A stretch of DNA of 64,000 bases from Aplysia californica. Its lineage: Eukaryota > Mollusca > Gastropoda > Aplysiida > Aplysiidae. Of the stretch, positions 58,129-64,000 are shown in pieces. Position 1 is the first letter of the stretch. Each line of letters opens with the position of its first letter. The notes beneath the pieces were generated by a model. It searched no databases. It was not told the DNA's origin and saw nothing but the letters and a program-made list of their open reading frames with translations. The stretch is taken from the NCBI RefSeq assembly GCF_000002075.1, contig NW_004797311.1, positions 1,768,636 through 1,832,635 of the forward strand. Reading direction: 5' to 3'. A program made the translations under genes and the position numbers.

Positions 58129-58630
58129 AGTCTTGACATTGGTTGCTCTGGCAGTTGGTCTTTTTTTTCAGTGTCTCTGTCCAATTCTAGTGGAGAAGGA
58201 AGTTTGCACCACCACGTGTAGCACAAGTGTCCTTCACCATCCCATAAAAGGAGTTAGAGAACAAGGCATTCCCATCAGCGCTGCAGTATGTCCTTAGCAT
58301 ACTATGCATATATAATATACCAATATACGTGACACTGTGAAATTGATGCTCTTGGCCTTGTTTACACGTGCTGATAAGAATTTTACACTTGTCAACAGCT
58401 GGACTATATTTAAAAAACAACAACCCAACAATATTGTTGAAGGTTTATATAATGCAAAATATGCCAAGGACATATAGCAGTACTGGTGGGAATGCCTTGT
58501 CCTTTAACACCTATTATGGGATGGTGAAGGACACTTGTGCTACACGTGGTGGTGCAAACTTCCTTCTCCACTAGAATTGGACAGAGAAACTGAAAAAAGA
58601 CCAATTGCCAGAGCAATCAATGTCAAGACT
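58129..58630. repeat. Large inverted repeat, arms about 186 bp, loop about 130 bp
   Basis: The arm 58129-58316 (AGTCTTGACATTGGTTGCTC...) is inverted at about 58445-58630 with roughly 90-93% identity. A central stretch of some 70 bases (around TTTGCACCACCACGTGTAGC) is identical in both arms. Two short open frames on opposite strands share the same C-terminus because of it. Confidence 0.9.
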
Positions 58631-60422
58631 AGTTATGTGGGCCATACTAATGTCGGACGTTTATTTGTATATCCGTGACATACTTAGATTCTCTGCAAAC
58701 ATTCTTCCCATTATGGAGAATAGAAAGAAGAAACCCATCATTCAAAACTAATACTTTATTATATACTGGTACAAGTTTTTGTAAAGATGATGTAAGAGAC
58801 CCAAAAAGCAACACCAAAGGTCAAAACGTAACTCTTCACAAAAAATTGAAAAACAGAAAATTTGAATTCACAACACGGAACATGTGAAACAAATACCTCA
58901 GTAATAATGGTATGAGAAACAAATGTTGACAATAATATATTTTTTTAGTGGTTTTCTCTGATTTAAAGACTAACCCTTTTCCCTGTTGTGCTAAGTGATG
59001 AAAAGAAACAGAGTTTATAAAATGCATCAGATTGAAGATTTTGTTGCTTCTTCGAGGTTTTCCACTGCCATACCAATCATACGCATTGTGTTTTTGCCGT
59101 GAGACATAACTTTACTCTAGGAGACCAAAATATCAAAGCACAGTTTGTGCTTGTGGGGGAAAAATTCAAAGGGAAGGAAACAACAAGACATGCATTTACC
59201 TTTCAGTGAAGCTGAAAATTCTGACGTTTTACCTTAACATGTACAAAGATCCTGTTCCTAGAAGCAGCTTGCGTTTTTAGATGTTCAAGTAGATAAACTG
59301 ATGCTTTTGTTTATATAAATTTGTTAAATCAAACAGACTGATAAACAAGAACTAATCCACTAATTAAAGTTTTTGGGTGGGAAAAACTAAGAAAGAGTAA
59401 ATAAATTTAATACAGCCACCCAGGGTTATGTGTGTAAACTAAAGAGGGAAAGTTTCTCTTCTGATTATACAGATGTTAAACCATATTCGGTGTACCAGAG
59501 GAGTAATCCTTCTGTTGGTCTTTTTCAGTTTTTGTTTTTCAGACCAAAGCTCTAAAGTGCCATTATGCTAAGCCAAAAGTAAACAAAACATTGCCTTGTT
59601 ACTTAACAAGCGTATGAGGAATTCTCAATAGAAAATTTGTAGAAATGAAGTAAAATCCAACATGGTCATTTTCAAAATGAAAAAGTCTTTGGATAGGAGC
59701 CCCTGTGCTGTGAACAAATATGTCAACGAAAGACCTTATAGTTTAATTCCCCTCTTTTCTTCATGTTCTTAGTTACACAGAAAACTTTAATAATCTACAG
59801 GACATATTTGGAGCACAAAGACCACAACATTAGCAGATCTATGGACAACACAATTAACATGCGTTGAACACATAGCTATTGGTTATCCTTTGTTTTAATA
59901 TTATTAATTTTTCAGATTACAGAAGGAAAAGTTGTCCTTCCAACTGCAAATGTTTAACTTCGACATCTACCTGTCTATAAAAGCAAAATATAGTAATGAA
60001 TTAGATGGTTCCTCATAATACATGAAATAAGTGGGAAGTGTTAAGGGAGACTTTCAAACTTTTATGAGATTCTTTTTGAGAATAGGAAAGATTACATCAC
60101 GTAAAATACATCTTTGAAAAGTTTCAAATTCCACAAGCTATAGATGCCAAGAAGAAAATGTTCTGAACAAATCACCATATATAGAAAAATTAACAATACA
60201 AAAATAAAAATAAAAGTAGATTGAGTAGATCTAGTGTATACATATATACATGTATGATAATTCTGCACTTTTTTCAAGAGGAAAACGGCAAAATACAAGT
60301 ACAGAATACTGAAATTGTCAACATCTGTGTCTTCACATTATGCAGGCTTAGAAATAATGAAACCGTTTTAGTGTTCATATACAATGCTTCTACTCCAAGA
60401 TAAAACTGAAATTGAGCTTTGT

Positions 60423-61698
<1,276 letters not shown>

Positions 61699-64000
61699 CT
61701 GCAGAACAAAAAAGGTATAGGCCAACCATGATAAAGAAAATAATAGGGAACATGAGAAGATATCTTTCATCAAGATTATCGTCACCACACCTCTCCACTA
61801 GGCGCTAACTTTCACAAACGAAACACAAAACAACCCCCCCCCCCCTAAAAAAACCCAAAAAAAACCCAAACAACAACAACAACAACAACAACAAAAACAA
61901 CAAAATACACACACACACACAAAAGGCTCATAATTTTTTTTACTGATGTCGAGCTCGATATCGTGGCCTACATAACTCTACAGTCCAGGTTGTAAAATAA
62001 TTTTAAAAATGAATAAAGAGGTGCCATAACTGCATTCCAACGGGACTTTGACAGTTAAATAAAATGATTAATATTGTGACTCATAGTGATGAACTTCTAT
62101 CTTGGTTCAATGTAAACACATCACATGAGATCGCTTGGAAAAAATCCGATAATTAATATGGAAACCCCTTGAGAAACAGTCACTAAGAACTGTTAATTAT
62201 GGAAACCCCTTAAGGTAAACTGTCCATACACAAGCAAGCATTCAAGAACTCCCTGTTCCTACCAGCGCTTATCTTGTTTAGAGCTACGTGTCGGACACGG
62301 TTTACGTTTATTTAAAAAAGACGGATGCTTATGACACAGATACAGCGAGGCGGTACACATGATGAGAAGGATGGCGCTATCTTAAAACTATGTACGGTAT
62401 CTCATATGTGAATTGTGCGTATGCATGAACTATTTTCAAACGATACCTGTAATGCAAAAACTCTATAGGTATAAAGTTTAGTAGACAGTGGTGAAACGGC
62501 AAAAAGATGCAGAGCTGGATGGAATTACATTAGTAATATCAAGCAGTCACAGCTGTGCTCGAAAATTATTTTTATTGTTTTTCAACTATCCTATGTCAAT
62601 CAAATCACGTTAACGGTGCAACCGAGGTGATAGTAGCATTAATAAAAGTACTTATAGAGATTGTTTGTGACAGTGGAAAAGTGAGGGTTGCAGGAATGAG
62701 CCTTTAAAGTTTTTCTTTCCCTCCACCGTTTTTTTGACTTGTTTTGCCAAGCATCGAATGTCGACAGTTTTCTCTTTAGCCCATATTAAACTCACTCCTT
62801 CCTTCATTAACTACACACATTACAAGATCAATAATTTATAGACATGCTCAGAGCACAAGCAAGAACTATTATGATAGTGAACTTTTCACGGGGGAAAAAT
62901 AATAAAAATAAAAGTTTGCATTGCCGTAGACAAATGTCATTTAGTGGATAAGTGGCCTGCAACATTCTGAAAAAATTGATTTTCTGTTCTGAAAAATAGG
63001 GTGCGTAGTATATTAATTTCAATTTTGTTGTTACATTCGCGTATAAAAATGCTGCCCATTTATCTATTTAAATATTTATACATCCCATCATCTACTATTT
63101 TACATCTTGATGCTCCCCCCCCCCAAAACGGTATAGATTTCTTGTGTTCTCTGATTTTAAAAGCGAACCCCCCCCTCCCCCCAAAACAAGCAGTGCCAAA
63201 TTAATTGGTAGACTCCAGAAGCTTGCGCATGTGTATGTAAGGTTTTCTAAAGGGTGAGCACCATCAAGGACTGTACAATAAAGTTTTATGAAATATGAAT
63301 TCTACCCTCCTTGTTCCCAACGAATCAATGACAAGTGCTTAAAGACAAATCAATGGGAGATATTTGACGTTTGACATCAGAGGAGTCAAATCAGATGTGG
63401 ATAAATGGACAATGGCTCGGCAATCCTCAGTGGACTCCATTGGACGAGTCGGTATAAGGAAGATTGGTCGTGGCTCAGGTGAAAGTGGTCTATAGTCGTT
63501 ACAACAGTCTGAACCAAGGGGCTGGTATAGGTTTGGAATACGGGTTCCTGTAGGACGGGTAACTTTCCGCTCTGCTGGGCTCTTGTTTCAAGATTATGCA
63601 ACTTTTCTGGGTTCAACCTATATAAAACAAGCCGAGAATTTGACCTTACGGAAAGACGATTGGATGCTCAATAAAACATGTACATTATTATGAAGCGTTC
63701 TGCCCCCCCTCCTTTCTCATTGCCTGTCTATTAATAATGTATTAAAATAATATTACGCTGACCGACGCGCTGTTGTCATCAGAGCCATGTAAAGGGCACC
63801 CCCTGAAAACAATCATTTCTTCACGCCGAAGTAGAACCTTCATGTTGTTTCAACACAGTAGTGGTGACATAAAGAAAGAAGAAACAAAAAGGGGAGGGAT
63901 GGAGGTAGGGGCAGGGGGTAGTGAAAACAAAACAAAACACAAAGCAAAAGAATGCCAACTAAACGCAGAACAAAGAATGTGTGGGGGTTTGTTTTTGGTG
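61699..64000. other. Region upstream of the EF-hand exons, no exon recognised
   Basis: The 5' part of the EF-hand gene should lie here or beyond. I see low-complexity runs (C run and (CAA)n near 61832-61895) and a 76-codon minus-strand frame at 63386-63616 that has no EF-hand feature. Nothing else is recognisable. Confidence 0.45.

Larger units (their letters stand above)
43541..60422. other. Long non-coding interval between RETREG and the EF-hand gene
   Basis: About 17 kb with no supported gene. The plus strand is T-rich over most of 43.5-56 kb. The listed MITEs, SINEs, microsatellites and inverted repeat account for part of it. Short open frames (47594-47923, 51368-51703, 52631-52867, 54903-55100) match nothing I know. 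Part of the left side may be an extended RETREG 3' UTR. Confidence 0.5.

Noticed and set aside
63386-63616. A 76-codon minus-strand frame as the first exon of the EF-hand gene
   Set aside because: It has no EF-hand or helix pattern and no clear donor joining it to 61698.

Overview
The window is a stretch of animal nuclear DNA. Its genes have many GT-AG introns, long gaps lie between them, and tRNA-headed SINEs, LINEs, MITEs and long microsatellites are plentiful. The protein sequences are clearly bilaterian and invertebrate-like. A marine lophotrochozoan such as a mollusc is my best guess, but nothing here fixes the species.

Two complete host genes and part of a third are supported. (1) Gamma-tubulin (TUBG1 type) is on the minus strand. 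Twelve coding exons run from the ATG at 27884 down to a stop at 12647, and all join in phase to give about 456 residues. (2) A reticulophagy regulator (RETREG/FAM134 family, most like RETREG3) is on the plus strand. Nine coding exons run from the ATG at 28628 to the stop at 42887, all in phase, giving 489 residues with two membrane hairpins and a C-terminal LC3-binding-type motif. The two genes stand head to head, with 743 bp between start codons. From memory, human TUBG1 and RETREG3 are also divergent neighbours, so this looks like a very old shared-promoter pair. (3) The last two coding exons of a small EF-hand calcium-binding protein lie on the minus strand at 60423-61698; its 5' end was not found and may lie beyond the window.

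Region by region: 1-8293 is intergenic, with SINE-like repeats and microsatellites. 8294-10552 carries a 5'-truncated LINE with a long open reverse-transcriptase frame. 10562-12646 is intergenic DNA plus the likely gamma-tubulin 3' UTR. 12647-27884 is gamma-tubulin, whose introns hold a SINE, several pogo-like MITEs, a near-perfect hairpin and a 780-bp element with terminal inverted repeats (TIRs). 27885-28627 is the shared promoter. 28628-42887 is the RETREG gene, whose introns hold an unusual palindrome cluster, two TIR elements and four SINE-type insertions. 42888-60422 is 3' UTR and long T-rich non-coding DNA with a piggyBac-type MITE, other TIR elements, two SINEs and a 500-bp inverted repeat. 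60423-64000 holds the EF-hand exons, (CA)n/(TG)n/(AG)n tracts and nothing else recognised.

The two complete genes have no obvious shared pathway: gamma-tubulin nucleates microtubules and RETREG shapes and clears endoplasmic reticulum. Their link is the shared promoter. I saw no retrovirus, LTR element, Polinton, CRISPR array or operon.
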